A program made the translations under genes and the position numbers. From Alteraurantiacibacter buctensis (GTDB lineage Bacteria > Pseudomonadota > Alphaproteobacteria > Sphingomonadales > Sphingomonadaceae): a DNA stretch of 64,000 nt. Positions 16,821 to 27,997 of this stretch are shown here, one piece after another. The notes under the pieces are model-generated. The model was not told the DNA's origin, ran no database searches, and saw only the letters and a program-made list of their open reading frames with translations. Each line of letters starts with the position of its first letter. Positions within the stretch are counted from its first letter, which is position 1. The DNA is taken from contig NZ_WTYV01000003.1 of NCBI RefSeq assembly GCF_009827655.1, positions 283,886-347,885 of the forward strand. The letters are read 5' to 3'.

Positions 16821-18028
16821 AACAGTTCCCCTTCGGCCAGCCGCGCCAGGACCAGGGCGGACAGCGCGGCCCGTTCGTGCAGCGACGGCACGATCATGAA
16901 TTCCTGCGGCGAATGGATCGATCCGCCGCGCACCCCCATTGTATCGACCACCGGCACCCCGCAGGCGGCGATGTTGTTGCCATCGCACACTCCCCCGGAG
17001 TCCTGCCAGCCGATTGTCTGCCCCAGTGCTGCCCCGCAATCACGCACCAGGGCGAAGAGCTGCGCGGCACGGCTGTCAACCGGCTTGGGCGGGCGGGTGA
17101 TGCCGCCATGGCAGTGGATCGATACTTCGTGCAGCCGCTCAATAACCTGCAGCAAATCGTTGAAGTCCGAAAGGAAATCCTCGGCCGCCTGATCGGTGCG
17201 CGGGCGGATGTTGAAGCGCAGCACGGCGTGGTCGGGCACCACGTTGTTGGCCGATCCGCCTTCGATCCTGGCCGGGTTGATGGGCAGGTCCGCGTGGCTC
17301 ATCAGCTTCAGCCGCACCGCGCAGTCGGCTGCCGCGACCAGCGCGTTGCGCCCGTCCTGCGGATTGCGCCCGGCATGGGCGGAGCGGCCGGTGAAGCATA
17401 CCGAATAATTGCCGCTGCCGCCACGGGCATAGGCCAGCGTGCCATCGGCCAGGGCGCTGGGTTCATAGGTAAGCGCGGCGAACTTGCCCCGCGCCAGGCT
17501 GGCGATCAGCGGGGCCGAGGAGAGCGAGCCCGTCTCCTCGTCCGAATTGATCAGCACGTCGTAACCGCAAGCCTTGGCCTGGGGCAGCGTCTCGAACGCC
17601 TGCAGCGCGCCCAGGATCACGGCAATGCCGCCCTTCATGTCGGCGGTGCCGGGGCCGTTCAGGGTGGCATCATCCAGCCATGCGACCTGCTGGAACGGGT
17701 GATCGGCCGGGAACACCGTGTCCATGTGCCCGGTCAGCAGGAAGCGCCGTTCCGCCTCGGGCCGGACGCGCAGCAGCAGGTGGCGGCCATGCGGCTTTTC
17801 CACCTTCTTGCCCGTAGCGTCGAGCGCGGTGACGGTGGCCGGCTCGCGCAGCGAAACCTCGCCCGGCAGCACGCTGAAGGCGTGGGCCAATTGGTCTGCC
17901 AGCAGGGCCAGCCCCGCAAGGTTTCCGGTCCCGGTATTGATCGCCGCCCAGCCCAGCGTGTGCTGCAGCATGGGCGCAGCATCGATGCGGTCGATCAGGC
18001 TGGCTTCGGGGGCGGTCAGTTGTTTCAT
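16817..18028 (-). CDS. M20 family metallopeptidase in the ast operon
   Basis: A 403-residue zinc hydrolase of the glutamate carboxypeptidase/ArgE group. Metal and catalytic residues lie in LLTGHMDTVFP, LNGPGTADMKGG, NSDEETGS, LTYEPSA and GGSIHSPQEF. The dimerisation domain holds GRSAHAGRNPQDGRNAL. There is no signal peptide. It is first in the operon, overlapping astA by four bases, divergent from the PilZ gene. Members cleave N-acyl amino acids or terminal glutamate, so it may remove succinate from succinylglutamate or succinylornithine. The classical AstE belongs to another fold (M14-like) and is not in the window. The role is inference from position. Confidence 0.87.
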   Translation of the reverse strand: MKQLTAPEASLIDRIDAAPMLQHTLGWAAINTGTGNLAGLALLADQLAHAFSVLPGEVSLREPATVTALDATGKKVEKPHGRHLLLRVRPEAERRFLLTGHMDTVFPADHPFQQVAWLDDATLNGPGTADMKGGIAVILGALQAFETLPQAKACGYDVLINSDEETGSLSSAPLIASLARGKFAALTYEPSALADGTLAYARGGSGNYSVCFTGRSAHAGRNPQDGRNALVAAADCAVRLKLMSHADLPINPARIEGGSANNVVPDHAVLRFNIRPRTDQAAEDFLSDFNDLLQVIERLHEVSIHCHGGITRPPKPVDSRAAQLFALVRDCGAALGQTIGWQDSGGVCDGNNIAACGVPVVDTMGVRGGSIHSPQEFMIVPSLHERAALSALVLARLAEGELL

Positions 18029-18147
18029 GTGCAACCGGGTTTAAGGCAGAGTTCCCGCCTGTCAATCGTGCCATCGGTGCAGGCTTAACGGGCGGGTAGG
18101 AACTTGTGCGCTAGGGCGCGTGCGGGCTGCACAGAAAGGCACGAGCC

Positions 18148-18630
18148 ATGTTTGCTGCCAACAATCCCCGGGTGGAACCGCGCACGCGCGCGATGGTGCG
18201 TGCCCGCCTGCGCGACGCCCAGGGCGAGCGGGACGTGTGCCTGATAGACATTTCCACGCGCGGCGTGCTGGCCACGGCAGAACATCCCCCAAGGCGCGGC
18301 GAATTCGTCGAGCTGCAGATCGGGCGCAACCGGCTGGCAGGGCAGGTCAAGTGGACGGGTGACCACCGCTTCGGGGTATCCCTGCGCGAACGGGTAAGCG
18401 TGGCGGCGATGGCCGAAGGCGGCAACGAGCCGGTGGAGCTGGCCCGATCGGTCAGCCAGGTCCGCGCGCGGCGTTCCACCGGCGATGCCTTGCTCAGCAA
18501 CCCGCAGATGCTGGGGCGAATGTTCGATTTTGCCCTGCGCGTGGTGGCGGTGGCCTGCGTGGGCTACATCGCGTTCGATTCGATCGGCGAGGCCTTCGCC
18601 CCGCTGCAGGAAGCGATGCGCGCGCGCTAG
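18148..18630 (+). CDS. PilZ domain protein with C-terminal membrane helix
   Basis: A 160-residue protein. The N-terminal PilZ domain has the c-di-GMP signature: an arginine-rich segment ([16 protein letters not shown]) and [12 protein letters not shown], matching D/NxSxxG. A hydrophobic helix ([20 protein letters not shown]) sits near the C-terminus, so it is probably tail-anchored. It would link c-di-GMP to an envelope or motility function. Its TAG stop shares CTAG with the stop of convergent rsmA. Confidence 0.85.
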   Translation: MFAANNPRVEPRTRAMVRARLRDAQGERDVCLIDISTRGVLATAEHPPRRGEFVELQIGRNRLAGQVKWTGDHRFGVSLRERVSVAAMAEGGNEPVELARSVSQVRARRSTGDALLSNPQMLGRMFDFALRVVAVACVGYIAFDSIGEAFAPLQEAMRAR

Positions 18631-19448
18631 CGCGGGCCCAGCTTGCGGGCCAGCGCCACGAAATCGGCCACCGCCAGCGTTTCGGCGCGGCGGGTGGGGT
18701 CGATCCCCAGGCCTTCCAGCGCCTCGACGGCCCCTGGCAGGCCCTTCAGGCTCTGCCGCAGCATCTTGCGTCGCTGGCCGAATGCCGCTTCGGTCACCTG
18801 CGCCAGCCGTTTTGCGGATACCCCTTCGGGCATGGCGGCGGGGGTTACGTGGACGATGGCGCTCATCACCTTGGGCGGGGGCGTGAAGGCGCTGCGGTGC
18901 ACCTTCATCGCCAGCCGGGCGTTGCTGCGCCACTGGGCCAGGACGGCGAGGCGGCCATAGGCGCCGCTGTCCGGATCGGCGACAATCCGCTGCGCCACTT
19001 CCTGCTGGAACATCAGCGTCAGGCTGGTCCACAGCGGCGGCCAGCCTTCTCCGTCAAGCCAGCGGGTGAACAGCGCGGTGCCCACGTTGTAGGGCAGGTT
19101 GCTGGCAATGGCGAAGGGCTCGCCCATCAGCTCGGCATGGTTGATGGCCAGGGCATCGCCCTCGATCACCCGCAGCTTTCCGGGAAAGGCTTCGCCTAGT
19201 TCGGCGAGGGCAGGCAGGCAGCGCCGGTCCATCTCGATGGCGGTTACGCGGGCCCCGGCGCGCAGCAGGGCGCGAGTCAGGCCGCCGGGGCCGGGGCCCA
19301 CTTCCAGCACGGCCTTGTCCGAAAGATCGCCCGGGATGGCGGCAATGCGGTCCAGCAACTGTTCGTCGAACAGGAAGTTCTGCCCCAGCGCCTTGCTGGC
19401 GCTGAGCCCGTGGCGGGCGATGACTTCACGTAAGGGCGGCAGGCTCAC
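18627..19448 (-). CDS. rsmA: 16S rRNA (adenine1518-N6/adenine1519-N6)-dimethyltransferase
   Basis: A 273-residue KsgA/Rsm[19 protein letters not shown] is the N-terminal signature, [15 protein letters not shown] the SAM motif, and [14 protein letters not shown] the catalytic NLPY motif. It dimethylates two adenines in helix 45 of 16S rRNA. The start is GTG, overlapping the pdxA stop as GTGA. It closes the lptD-surA-pdxA-rsmA operon, and its stop overlaps that of the PilZ gene. Confidence 0.97.
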   Translation of the reverse strand: MSLPPLREVIARHGLSASKALGQNFLFDEQLLDRIAAIPGDLSDKAVLEVGPGPGGLTRALLRAGARVTAIEMDRRCLPALAELGEAFPGKLRVIEGDALAINHAELMGEPFAIASNLPYNVGTALFTRWLDGEGWPPLWTSLTLMFQQEVAQRIVADPDSGAYGRLAVLAQWRSNARLAMKVHRSAFTPPPKVMSAIVHVTPAAMPEGVSAKRLAQVTEAAFGQRRKMLRQSLKGLPGAVEALEGLGIDPTRRAETLAVADFVALARKLGPR

Positions 19449-20512
19449 CTGCTGGCAGCCCGGTGCGCGACGGCCTGCGCGGCCATCCGCAGGGCGGCCA
19501 CCAGCGAGGCCGGGTTGGCGATGCCCTGTCCGGCGATGTCGATGGCGGTGCCGTGATCGGGCGATGTGCGCACGATGGGCAGGCCCAGCGTCATGTTCAC
19601 GCCCTCGTCGAAATCGAGCGTTTTCAGCGGCACCAGCGCCTGGTCGTGATACATGGCCAGCGCCACGTCATAGGTGCCGCGCTTGTGGGGGGCGAACATC
19701 GTATCGGCGGGGTGCGGGCCGGTGGCGGCGATCCCTTCGGCAATCAGGCGGCCGATGGCGGGGCCGATAATCTCGCGTTCCTCCATCCCCATCCGGCCCT
19801 TCTCGCCCGCATGGGGATTGAGGCCGGCCACGGCGATGCGCGGGGCGGCAAGGCCGAAATCGCGCCGCAGCGCCCGGTCGATCACCCGCGCGCGGCGCAG
19901 GATCAGCTCTTGCGTAATCAGGCCGGCGACTTCGGATATGGCGACGTGGATGGTCAGCGGCACGGCCTTGAGGCTGGGGCCGGCCAGCAGCATCACCGCG
20001 TCATCCTCAGGCACATCGCAGGCATGGGCGAGGTATTCGGTCTGGCCGGGGAAGGCAAAGCCCACTTCGGCGAGCGCCGCCTTGCTGACGGGGGCGGTGA
20101 CCACCGCCGAAGCTGCGCCGGACAGGGCCAGCGAGGTGGCCAGTTCCAGCGAATGCAGCGCCAGCGCCGCACCTTCACGGTCGGGCTTGCCGGGAGTGTA
20201 GCGGCCATCGCCGCCCGCTCCCAGCACCGGCAGGGCGTGGGCATACATGGCCAGGGCTTCGCGCGGGTCCTCGATAATGCGTACGGGCACGTCCAGCCCG
20301 CGCGACTTGGCCGCCGCTTCGAGCACATGGGCCCCGCCCGCCACCAGGAAGGGCGGCAGGTCCAGCGCCGCGCGGTCTGCCCAGGCAGCAGCGATCAGTT
20401 CCGGGCCTACGCCCGCCGGATCGCCCAGGGACACGGCAAGGGGCGACAGGGCGAGAGGCGCGTTGGCGAGTGGAGCCACGGCGCGCGCGTCAGTCGTAAT
20501 CGATGACCGCAT
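19445..20512 (-). CDS. pdxA: 4-hydroxythreonine-4-phosphate dehydrogenase
   Basis: A 355-residue PdxA of pyridoxal phosphate synthesis; it oxidises 4-phosphohydroxythreonine. [45 protein letters not shown] and [21 protein letters not shown] are family motifs with the metal-binding histidines. The ATG at 20512 overlaps the end of surA by 23 bases, and the first 20 residues look like an unconserved extension. A GTG at 20479 is a possible alternative; neither has a strong ribosome binding site. Confidence 0.95.
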   Translation of the reverse strand: MRSSITTDARAVAPLANAPLALSPLAVSLGDPAGVGPELIAAAWADRAALDLPPFLVAGGAHVLEAAAKSRGLDVPVRIIEDPREALAMYAHALPVLGAGGDGRYTPGKPDREGAALALHSLELATSLALSGAASAVVTAPVSKAALAEVGFAFPGQTEYLAHACDVPEDDAVMLLAGPSLKAVPLTIHVAISEVAGLITQELILRRARVIDRALRRDFGLAAPRIAVAGLNPHAGEKGRMGMEEREIIGPAIGRLIAEGIAATGPHPADTMFAPHKRGTYDVALAMYHDQALVPLKTLDFDEGVNMTLGLPIVRTSPDHGTAIDIAGQGIANPASLVAALRMAAQAVAHRAASR

Positions 20513-21836
20513 CGCGCCGCAGGTCGCGCAGATAGCTTTGCGCGCGGCGGTTGATGCGTTCCTGCTCCAGCGAGTTCATCAACTGGTCGAACTGCGGGGC
20601 CTGCGCCTGTGCCGGCGGATCGTCACGCCCGCACAGCAGCAGCACGCGCACCCCGTTCTGCAGGTCACCGAAGGGCGGGGTAGCCTCGCCCACGTTCATC
20701 CGCAGCAGCAGGGTTTGCAGGGCCTCGGGCAAGTCACGAGCCGACATCTGGTCGTTTTGCTGCACCGTCGCGCCGATGGCGGCGGCGCGGGCATCGGCAT
20801 CGCCGCATCCCTGGAACTGCTCGACCGCGCTGGCGAACTGTTCGGCGCGCAGCTGGGCCTCCGTCTCGGTGGTGCCGGGGGCGAACTCGATCGACACCTG
20901 CTTCAGGCTGAGCACGGCATCGCGTGGATCGGACATGCCGATCTGGCGCTTGTCGATCAGGTAGATGATCGAAAAGCCGCCGGGAATTTCCAGCGGGCCG
21001 ACAAGCTGGCCGGGCACCATCTCGCGCACCGCGCCTTCCATCGTCGGGTTCTGCAACCGTTCCAGCTGCAGCCAGCCAAGGTCACCGCCGGTCACCTTGC
21101 TCGACGCTTCGGAATAGGTCTGCGCGGCAGCCACGAACGAGCCGCCCTGGCGCAGCAGGTTGACGATCTGCTGGGCGTTAGCGCGCACCTGGTCACGCGT
21201 GTTGGGGTTGGCCGAGAGGTAGATCTCGCCGATGCGGTATTCAAACTGGCCGCGCGATGCCTGCATCTGGGCCAGCAGTTCGTTCACCTCCTCCGCCGAC
21301 ACGTTGATGAAGGGGGTGACATTGCGGCGCAGCAGCCGTTCCCAGGCAAGCTGGCCCTGGATCTGCCGCTTCATCGTGCGCGGGCTGGCACCGATGGAGG
21401 TGAGGAACTCGTCCATCTGCTCGGGCGTGCGGTTGAACTGCTCCAGCGCATAGCTGGCATAGCTCTCGTTCACTTCCTCGGCCGTGACTTCCATTTCCTG
21501 GGCCACGGCTTCCTGCACCTGCAGCGTCTCGTCGATCAGGCTGCGCAGCACCTGCAGGCGCAGGCTCTGCATCTGCTCGGGCGGGATCTGCGCCTCGTTG
21601 GAAGCAACGATCAGGGCCACGCGGTGGTCCACGTCAGTCCCGGTGATGATGTTGCCGTTCACCCGCGCGGTGGCGCGGCGCAGGTTGGGATCGGGCTGCT
21701 GCAAGAAATTGATGTCGTCAGGGAAATTGAACCCGTCGCTCTGGGCGGCCGCGCCAATCGGCAACAGCATGGCCAGTGCCAGCGGCGCGGCGAGCACGCG
21801 GCCAAAGAGAAGGTGGTTCCGGGCAAACCTGATCAC
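20490..21836 (-). CDS. surA: Periplasmic chaperone / peptidyl-prolyl isomerase SurA
   Basis: A 448-residue exported protein with a signal peptide (to about residue 31, GAAAQ). The SurA N-terminal domain (VNGNIITGTDVDHRVALIVA, VLRSLIDETLQVQEA) is followed by one clear parvulin domain (GGSFVAAAQTYSEASSKVTG to FSIIYLIDKR). It escorts outer-membrane proteins, including LptD, whose gene lies upstream. The start is GTG at 21836; no in-frame ATG fits and AGGA lies 11 bases upstream. The E. coli protein has two parvulin repeats; the second is degenerate or missing here. Confidence 0.93.
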   Translation of the reverse strand: MIRFARNHLLFGRVLAAPLALAMLLPIGAAAQSDGFNFPDDINFLQQPDPNLRRATARVNGNIITGTDVDHRVALIVASNEAQIPPEQMQSLRLQVLRSLIDETLQVQEAVAQEMEVTAEEVNESYASYALEQFNRTPEQMDEFLTSIGASPRTMKRQIQGQLAWERLLRRNVTPFINVSAEEVNELLAQMQASRGQFEYRIGEIYLSANPNTRDQVRANAQQIVNLLRQGGSFVAAAQTYSEASSKVTGGDLGWLQLERLQNPTMEGAVREMVPGQLVGPLEIPGGFSIIYLIDKRQIGMSDPRDAVLSLKQVSIEFAPGTTETEAQLRAEQFASAVEQFQGCGDADARAAAIGATVQQNDQMSARDLPEALQTLLLRMNVGEATPPFGDLQNGVRVLLLCGRDDPPAQAQAPQFDQLMNSLEQERINRRAQSYLRDLRRDAVIDYD

Positions 21837-21974
21837 TATGTTTTCAATCCTGTAAACGGTGCGCCGAGGGCGCCTTCTGGTCCTGCGCGGTCACCTGCAT
21901 CCGGCAGGCTGAACCCAAGCTGATCGGCCTGATAGCCGCTTTGCCCGTGGATGCCAACGCGCGCAGCCCGGCTA

Positions 21975-24233
21975 TCAGCGGAATCCGATGTTGCGTAAGG
22001 AGAAATTGACGCGGAACGAGTTGCCGCGCCGTGCATCGGCCAGCGCCACGAAATCCCGTCGCCAGGTGAAGCTCATCTCCAGGCAGTCGTCCGAATAGGC
22101 CACGCCCAGCCGGGTGCGCAGTGGCTCGAACCCGTCCGAGTTCAGCGTGGGATCTTCCGCCCGGTTGGTAAGGTTGGTCACCGCCGAGCCGAACACCGAC
22201 CAGTAGCGGGCAAAGGTGACGCGGCCGGCCACGCGCAGTTCCTCGCGGTCCTGCAAATCCTCGAAGGTCACATCGACATCGCGGTTGAGGCGCAGGTAGC
22301 CCACTTCCACATAGTTGCGATCGTTGCCGAAGGTGGCGTCGATCTCGTTGCGGCGCACCGCCAGGTTGTCCTTGTCCAGCCGGAAGCGGTGGGTGAACTT
22401 GACCACGTCGCGATAGCGCACCGTGCTGCGGCCCACGAAGTCCGAGAACTGCTCGTTCAGGCCCGTGCCATCGGGGAACAGGGCGGCGCGGTCGGTGAGA
22501 CGATAGGATTGCCCGAAGCTCGATTCCAGCCGCCAGCCGGGCAGGTTGGCCTGCCAGTCCAGGCCATAGGTCATGCGCACGCCGTCTTCCACCCGGTCAT
22601 ACCCGGCGAAGCGGTTGAGCGCGAAGAGGTTGCTGTCCTCCAGGTCGATGGCGCGGGCATCCTCGTTCGGGATGGCCAGGTTGCGTGTGGGCGGCGTGGC
22701 CACCAGTTGCACGCGCGGGGTTATCACCTGCGTGCCGCCCAGGAAATCGCCCAGCAGCGGCCACTTCACGTCCACCGCAGTCGTGGCCACGCCGCGCATC
22801 TGCCAGCCGGGCAGGCCGCGATAACTGGGCGTCTGCGTCAGCAGGTTCTGGTCGGAATTGTAGGCATCGCCGCGCACCAGTGCGGTCAGCGTCACCTCCT
22901 GGCCCAGCGGGGTGATGCGGCGCATGTCCCACTGCGCGCGGACGAAGGCGCGCTGCGTGTCCTGCCCCTCGGCGCGGGTGATCGCCAGGGTGTTGGCCTG
23001 CAGGCTGACCCGCCCGCCGAGTACCGGATTGCGCAGCCGCAGCCGGTAATCCAGCAGCGGCAGGGCCAGCGGCACGGTCTTCTGGTCCTGCGGGATCAGC
23101 AGGGCCTGGGTGGCCCAGCCGCTGATCGACAGGTAGCTGTCGGCATCGATCCGCTCGATGTTGAAGGTGGAGCGCAGGCGATCCTCGCGCGTGATGTCGT
23201 ACCGGCGCAGGAAGGTGCGGTCGCTCGCCACGCGCAGCGATCCGGTGACGCTCCAGTTGGGATCGAGCTGCCAGCGACCGTTGGTGAACAGGTAGCCGCG
23301 CAGTTCCTCCTGCGCGGTGGGCACGGTGGAATTGAGCGGAATGCGCGTGGAATAGGTGCCATAGGCGCTGACCTGGAAGGCCCCGGTCTGGTTCAGTTGC
23401 CGGTACTGGGCCGACACCATGGGCACCGCGCCGGTGTAGAAATAGCCCATCAGGGTCAGGTCGCGGTTCTCGGCCAGGCGCCAGTAATAACCCTGCGACA
23501 GCTCGAAGCCGTTGCTGGCGGAATAGCCGGCATCGGGCATCAGCACGCCGCTGGCGGGGCTGCCGTCGGCGCTGAGCACCAGGCCGGGCAGCGGCAGGAC
23601 CTGCGCCCCGAACAGTTCCAGGTGCGCGCCCTCGAAGCGGATCCGCTGGGTGGTCGAATCGTAGAACACCCGTCGCGCGGTGACCCGCCAGCTCGGGTCC
23701 CTAGGGCAGCCCTCGGCATCGACCACGGCGCAACTGGAATAGGCGGCCATGTCCAGCACGATGTCGCCCGCATCGTCGCGCCGGGCCATGTCGGCGGCCA
23801 GCCGCCCGCCCTGGCGGAAGGCGAGCAGCATGTTGCTCATCGCGCCGGCCTTCAGCTCGTCGGTCAGTTCCAGCCGTTCGGTGAACAGCTGGTTGCCGTC
23901 ATCGTCAACCAGTTGCACGTTGCCGGTGGCCACGATCTCGCCGCTGGTGCGGTTCCATGTGATGGCATCGGCACGCACCGACTGGTCGCCGGAACGGGCC
24001 AGTACATTGCCGGTGGCGGTCACCGTATCGGCGTTGTTGTCATAGGCCAGCCCGTCCGCCTCGAAAGCGATCTCGCGCCCGGCCAGCGGGTTTTCTGCCG
24101 CCTGCTCCTGGTCCTGCGCCGCCACGGGAGCGCCGTGGACGATAGATACGCCAAGCAGGCCGCAGGCAAGCAGGTGCCGGGCAGACAAGCAGGTGGGCAA
24201 GCCTTGCGGCGGCAACTTGGCGGGGGGGAGCAT
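21975..24233 (-). CDS. lptD: LPS-assembly protein LptD
   Basis: A 752-residue outer-membrane LPS translocon. After the signal peptide, an OstA/LptA-like jellyroll (IAFEADGLAYDNNADTVTAT, VATGNVQLVDDDGNQLFTER) leads into a large beta-barrel ending SFRVNFSLRNIGFR. Cysteines at 168, 176 and 717 may form the disulfide that links the two domains; E. coli uses two pairs, so this is a reduced set. LptE pairs with it but is not in the window. First gene of lptD-surA-pdxA-rsmA, divergent from pepA. Confidence 0.95.
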   Translation of the reverse strand: MLPPAKLPPQGLPTCLSARHLLACGLLGVSIVHGAPVAAQDQEQAAENPLAGREIAFEADGLAYDNNADTVTATGNVLARSGDQSVRADAITWNRTSGEIVATGNVQLVDDDGNQLFTERLELTDELKAGAMSNMLLAFRQGGRLAADMARRDDAGDIVLDMAAYSSCAVVDAEGCPRDPSWRVTARRVFYDSTTQRIRFEGAHLELFGAQVLPLPGLVLSADGSPASGVLMPDAGYSASNGFELSQGYYWRLAENRDLTLMGYFYTGAVPMVSAQYRQLNQTGAFQVSAYGTYSTRIPLNSTVPTAQEELRGYLFTNGRWQLDPNWSVTGSLRVASDRTFLRRYDITREDRLRSTFNIERIDADSYLSISGWATQALLIPQDQKTVPLALPLLDYRLRLRNPVLGGRVSLQANTLAITRAEGQDTQRAFVRAQWDMRRITPLGQEVTLTALVRGDAYNSDQNLLTQTPSYRGLPGWQMRGVATTAVDVKWPLLGDFLGGTQVITPRVQLVATPPTRNLAIPNEDARAIDLEDSNLFALNRFAGYDRVEDGVRMTYGLDWQANLPGWRLESSFGQSYRLTDRAALFPDGTGLNEQFSDFVGRSTVRYRDVVKFTHRFRLDKDNLAVRRNEIDATFGNDRNYVEVGYLRLNRDVDVTFEDLQDREELRVAGRVTFARYWSVFGSAVTNLTNRAEDPTLNSDGFEPLRTRLGVAYSDDCLEMSFTWRRDFVALADARRGNSFRVNFSLRNIGFR

Positions 24234-24331
24234 GGCTTGCCTATCGCACCGGCGCGCCTTAACTGCAACGCAGCAATTGGCGGCATTTCCAACAGGCCGC
24301 TGCTCCCCCGTTTCCGTTTGCCGGAGTTACC

Positions 24332-25795
<1,464 letters not shown>

Positions 25796-25816
25796 GCAGG
25801 CGGAAGGTCCGTTTTC

Positions 25817-25969
25817 ATGCCGAAGATGCGCAAGAAGGCGGACCTGCCCAGCAAGCTGTGCGCGGCTTGCGGCTTGCCGTTCGCCTGGCGCAAGAAGTGG
25901 GAGCGGGATTGGGACAACGTGCGCTTCTGCTCTGAACGGTGCCGCAGCGCCAAAGGGAAAACCGTTTGA
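25817..25969 (+). CDS. DUF2256 small zinc-ribbon-like protein
   Basis: A 50-residue protein beginning [20 protein letters not shown] and ending in [12 protein letters not shown] and CSERC form two cysteine pairs likely to bind zinc; [20 protein letters not shown] is the DUF2256 signature. The function is unknown. It starts 21 bases after pepA and its TGA overlaps the holC ATG as TGATG, so it belongs to the pepA-holC operon. Confidence 0.85.
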   Translation: MPKMRKKADLPSKLCAACGLPFAWRKKWERDWDNVRFCSERCRSAKGKTV

Positions 25970-26406
25970 TGCGCCTCGGCTTCTATCTCTCCGGCAACCA
26001 GCCCGTGGAGCGGGTGCTGCCGCTGATCGCCCGCGCCGCGCTGGGGCAGGGGCAGCGGCTGCTGGTGGTCTCGGGCGATGACGAGCAGATCGTCCGGCTG
26101 GACAATGCGCTGTGGGAGCACCAGCCCGAGCATTTCCTGGCCCATGGCCTGGCGGGCGGCCCGCACGAGGCGCGCCAGCCGATCCTGCTGGCCGATGGCT
26201 GCGCTGCTGCCAACGGGGCCGAGCTGCTGGCCCTGGCCGATGGCGTGTGGCGCGAGGAAGCAGAAGCCTTTGCCCGCGTGTTCCTGTTCTTCGACGAGAG
26301 CGGCCGCGCCGCCGCCCGCCAGACATGGCGCCAGTTCGACAGGCGCGAGGACGTGGAGCGCGAATTCTACGAGCTGGACGGCGGCAAATGGGCCCGCAAG
26401 GCCTGA
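25969..26406 (+). CDS. holC: DNA polymerase III chi subunit
   Basis: A 145-residue HolC. LGFYLSGNQPVERVLPLIAR, GQRLLVVSGDDEQIVRLDNA, LWEHQPEHFLAHGLAGG, QPILLADG and FFDESGRAAARQTWR follow the chi pattern. Chi links the clamp loader to single-strand-binding protein at the fork. It starts on the last base of the DUF2256 stop codon, downstream of pepA. Confidence 0.92.
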   Translation: MRLGFYLSGNQPVERVLPLIARAALGQGQRLLVVSGDDEQIVRLDNALWEHQPEHFLAHGLAGGPHEARQPILLADGCAAANGAELLALADGVWREEAEAFARVFLFFDESGRAAARQTWRQFDRREDVEREFYELDGGKWARKA

Positions 26407-26425
26407 CCACGAGAGGACAAGACCC

Positions 26426-26887
26426 ATGCGTTTCCCAACCCTGATCGCCGCCGCCACCCTGCTGCTGGCCGCCTGCGGCTCTGCCGGAGACGATGCCGCC
26501 GCACCGTCGGCGCAGGCTTCCGCCGGGATCAGCATTACCGGCGATGATGGCGAGGAAGTGCAGGTAGCCGGGGGAGACGAGGCGCTGGCCGCGCTGCCGC
26601 CGGGCTTTACCGCCTATCCCGGGGCACAGGTCACCAGCTCCACCGCCATAGCCACCGGCACCGGCGGCGGGGTGATCCTGGTGATGCAGACCGACGATCC
26701 GGTGGCGGACGTGATCGAGTTCTATACCACCCAGGCCACCGCCGCCGGGGTGCGGCTGGATGGCACGGTGACCACCGGCTCCAACACGTTGATCGGCGGC
26801 GAGGGCGAAGATGGGCTGGCCTTTTCCGCCAGCGCGGCAGACGGGCCGGATGGCACGATCGTGCAGCTTACCGTGGGGCGTGACTGA
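26426..26887 (+). CDS. Hypothetical lipoprotein
   Basis: A 153-residue protein with lipobox LAAC (Cys17) after a short signal peptide, an acidic Ala/Ser-rich linker, then a domain with PPGFTAYPGAQVTSSTAI, VILVMQTDDPVADVIEFYTT and VTTGSNTLIGGEGEDGLAF. The last parts suggest a small alpha/beta fold, but I do not recognise the family. GAGAGGA precedes the ATG and it follows holC by 19 bases. Confidence 0.78.
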   Translation: MRFPTLIAAATLLLAACGSAGDDAAAPSAQASAGISITGDDGEEVQVAGGDEALAALPPGFTAYPGAQVTSSTAIATGTGGGVILVMQTDDPVADVIEFYTTQATAAGVRLDGTVTTGSNTLIGGEGEDGLAFSASAADGPDGTIVQLTVGRD

Positions 26888-26971
26888 CGTTTCAGCACGC
26901 TTGCCCTGCGGCTGCGGGGCCGCTAGGGGCGCGCACCAGCAGATCACCCCCTTATATCGAAGGACAAGACC

Positions 26972-27394
26972 ATGGCGGTTACCCGCACTTTCTCGATCAT
27001 CAAGCCCGATGCCACGCGCCGCAACCTGACCGGCGCGGTCACCAAGATGCTGGAAGAAGCCGGCCTGCGCGTCGTCGCCTCCAAGCGCATCCACATGACC
27101 CGCGAACAGGCCGAAGGTTTCTATGCCGTGCACAAGGAACGCCCCTTCTTCGGCGAACTGTGCGAGTTCATGATGAGCGAGCCGGTGGTGGTGCAGGTGC
27201 TGGAAGGCGAGGATGCCGTGGCCCGCAACCGCGAAGTGATGGGCGCCACCAACCCGGCCGATGCTGCCGAGGGCACCATCCGCAAGACCCACGCCCTGTC
27301 GATCGGCGAGAACACCGTCCACGGTTCGGATAGCGACGAGAACGCCGCGATCGAGATCGCCTACTTCTTCAAGCCGGAAGAAATCGTCGGCTGA
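26972..27394 (+). CDS. ndk: Nucleoside diphosphate kinase
   Basis: A 140-residue Ndk, full length for the family. [15 protein letters not shown] is the N-terminus and the phosphorylated histidine is His117 in [10 protein letters not shown]. It passes the terminal phosphate of ATP to other NDPs to balance nucleotide pools. AAGGA precedes the ATG, and a TTATAT lies about 20 bases upstream as a possible -10 element. Confidence 0.98.
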   Translation: MAVTRTFSIIKPDATRRNLTGAVTKMLEEAGLRVVASKRIHMTREQAEGFYAVHKERPFFGELCEFMMSEPVVVQVLEGEDAVARNREVMGATNPADAAEGTIRKTHALSIGENTVHGSDSDENAAIEIAYFFKPEEIVG

Positions 27395-27397
27395 TCC

Positions 27398-27411
27398 TGC
27401 CCTTCGGGGCA
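27398..27411 (+). terminator. Possible hairpin after ndk
   Basis: TGCCC-TTCG-GGGCA forms a five-pair stem with a stable UUCG loop directly after the ndk stop. A T5 run follows about 10 bases later, so it is only a weak terminator candidate. Confidence 0.35.
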
Positions 27412-27506
27412 ATTAACCCTGATTTTTGATACCTTTGCTTCCGGGCGGCAGTCGTGATACGATTGCCGCCCGGCTGGTTTTCATCCAGCGGCAAGGGGGC
27501 TCTGCC

Positions 27507-27914
27507 ATGTTCGGTCGGCACCGTTCACCCAAGGATGTGGCATTGGCCTTTGTCGCGGCGTGCAACGCGCGCGATATCGCAGGCGTAAAGGCCCTGCTCG
27601 ATCCCGCCATGGTGTTCAGCGACAGCCGGGGCGAACGGCTGGAGGGGGCCGCCGCCGTGCTGGAGGCCGTCGCGCGCGTCAACGCCGTGGCGCCCGACCT
27701 GCGGGTGGAGATCGACCAGGCGGTGCAGCGCGGTGAGCTGGTCCTGCTGTCGGGCCGCTCGCTGTCTGCCAATCCTGCGCTTACTGTGGCCACCCAGTGG
27801 AGCGCGCGGGTACGCAAGGGGCTGCTGGTGGAATGGCAGGCTTTCGGCCGCCCGGCAGACGGTTCGCTGGTGGGCCTGCTGCGGGCGCTGGGCCATAACG
27901 GCGAAGGCAAATAG
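27507..27914 (+). CDS. NTF2/SnoaL-like domain protein
   Basis: A 135-residue protein with the cystatin-like fold pattern of SnoaL/NTF2 proteins: SPKDVALAFVAACNARDIAG, VKALLDPAMVFSDSRG, LEGAAAVLEAVARV, then antiparallel strands. Such proteins bind small ligands or act as isomerases or cyclases; no function can be assigned. The ATG at 27507 follows AAGGGGG; the open frame extends to 27426 without a site. Confidence 0.7.
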   Translation: MFGRHRSPKDVALAFVAACNARDIAGVKALLDPAMVFSDSRGERLEGAAAVLEAVARVNAVAPDLRVEIDQAVQRGELVLLSGRSLSANPALTVATQWSARVRKGLLVEWQAFGRPADGSLVGLLRALGHNGEGK

Positions 27915-27997
27915 CGGGTTTGACCTCGCGCAAGGCGCGACGGCCCCGGGGCGCTAGACTTGTGCCAGACAACGGCAAGCAACAGGAGGATCAGCCC

